Positions 33,575 through 33,801 of a DNA stretch of 33,801 nt are shown in pieces. The notes below the pieces were generated by a model that made no database searches, had not been told where the DNA came from, and was given only the letters and a program-made list of their open reading frames with translations. Source of the stretch: Deltaproteobacteria bacterium (GTDB lineage Bacteria; Desulfobacterota; Desulfuromonadia; Desulfuromonadales; JAAYDE01); contig JAAYDE010000019.1 of NCBI GenBank assembly GCA_012729375.1, positions 1 to 33,801 of the forward strand, read 5' to 3'. Position numbers and translations under genes: made by a program. Each line of letters begins with the position of its first letter. Position 1 is the first letter of the stretch.

Positions 33575-33801
33575 GCCGTTTGTTCTCCCTGATTGTTTTC
33601 AGCACCTGAAACAGGACTGTTTTCTGCATTATGATCGAAAAGAAAAGAGTATACTATTTGCCCAAATTATTAAAGGGTCGTGTCTTTATCGAAGCCCCTC
33701 CATGAAGTTTAAAAATTTTTTAAAAACTATTTTCCAAAATAAAATTAATTTCTTTATAATATTATCCTGATAATTGACTTTAACTTTTTTCGACTCTTTA
33801 G
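33575..33801. other. AT-rich region upstream of prfB
   Basis: No supported gene lies here; the small plus-strand frame is AT-driven and lacks a ribosome binding site. On the minus strand a TATACT (33648-33653) could be the prfB -10 box, with only a weak CTTTAA 16 nt ahead (33670-33675). On the plus strand TTGACT at 33774-33779 could be a -35 box for a gene beyond the window. Positions 33705-33760 are strongly A/T-rich. Confidence 0.4.

Noticed and set aside
33573..33770. 65-residue plus-strand frame at the right edge
   Set aside because: It overlaps the prfB start and AT-rich flank, has no ribosome binding site and no recognisable features.

Overview
The window reads as the chromosome of a Gram-negative deltaproteobacterium of the Desulfuromonadales/Geobacterales type. 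This rests on the order prfB-lysS-lolC/E-lolD-bamA-skp-lpxD-fabZ-lpxA...lpxB-msbA-waaA-lpxK-waaC, all on the minus strand, and on high-GC coding with strong gene overlap. That placement is an inference from gene order and protein sequence; no database search was possible. No tRNA, rRNA, CRISPR array, phage gene or transposase gene is visible.

Layout. Positions 1-506 are gene-free and carry one perfect hairpin. Three plus-strand genes follow: a DUF155/RMD1 protein, a GT-C type membrane glycosyltransferase and a GT2 polyprenyl-phosphate-type glycosyltransferase. Everything from 4224 to 33574 is on the minus strand and is transcribed from right to left. It begins with prfB (release factor 2, with a textbook programmed +1 frameshift), lysS, and a lipoprotein-release ABC transporter. 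A promoter-like element then precedes the outer-membrane block bamA-skp-lpxD-fabZ-lpxA-gnnA-gnnB-lpxB. After a repeat-filled gap come msbA, a DUF374 (LpxJ-type) acyltransferase, waaA, lpxK, a Trm112-like zinc protein and heptosyltransferase waaC. The pair rfbB-rfbD (dTDP-4-keto-rhamnose branch) follows, bracketed by two copies of the same repeat. Last come the core genes waaG and waaP, a double-headed kinase, and a lower-GC accessory end with two polysaccharide pyruvyl transferases, an FrhB-like iron-sulfur protein and a flippase-like membrane protein.

How they work together. The central block is a nearly complete pathway for lipid A, Kdo, inner-core heptose and core glucose/phosphate assembly, plus export (MsbA), lipoprotein sorting (Lol) and outer-membrane protein folding (BamA/Skp). 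The most informative feature is an oxidoreductase plus a PLP aminotransferase between lpxA and lpxB. That is the arrangement expected for GnnA/GnnB, which make a 3-amino analogue of UDP-GlcNAc, so this organism probably makes lipid A with amide-linked chains at the 3-position. A DUF374 acyltransferase next to waaA, with no lpxL/lpxM here, fits the same non-enterobacterial style.

Less ordinary parts are the 475-residue protein with two complete kinase cores directly after waaP, the pyruvyl transferase/FrhB trio, and the three copies of a CAGTCACC-type repeat that sit at module boundaries and flank rfbBD as direct repeats.
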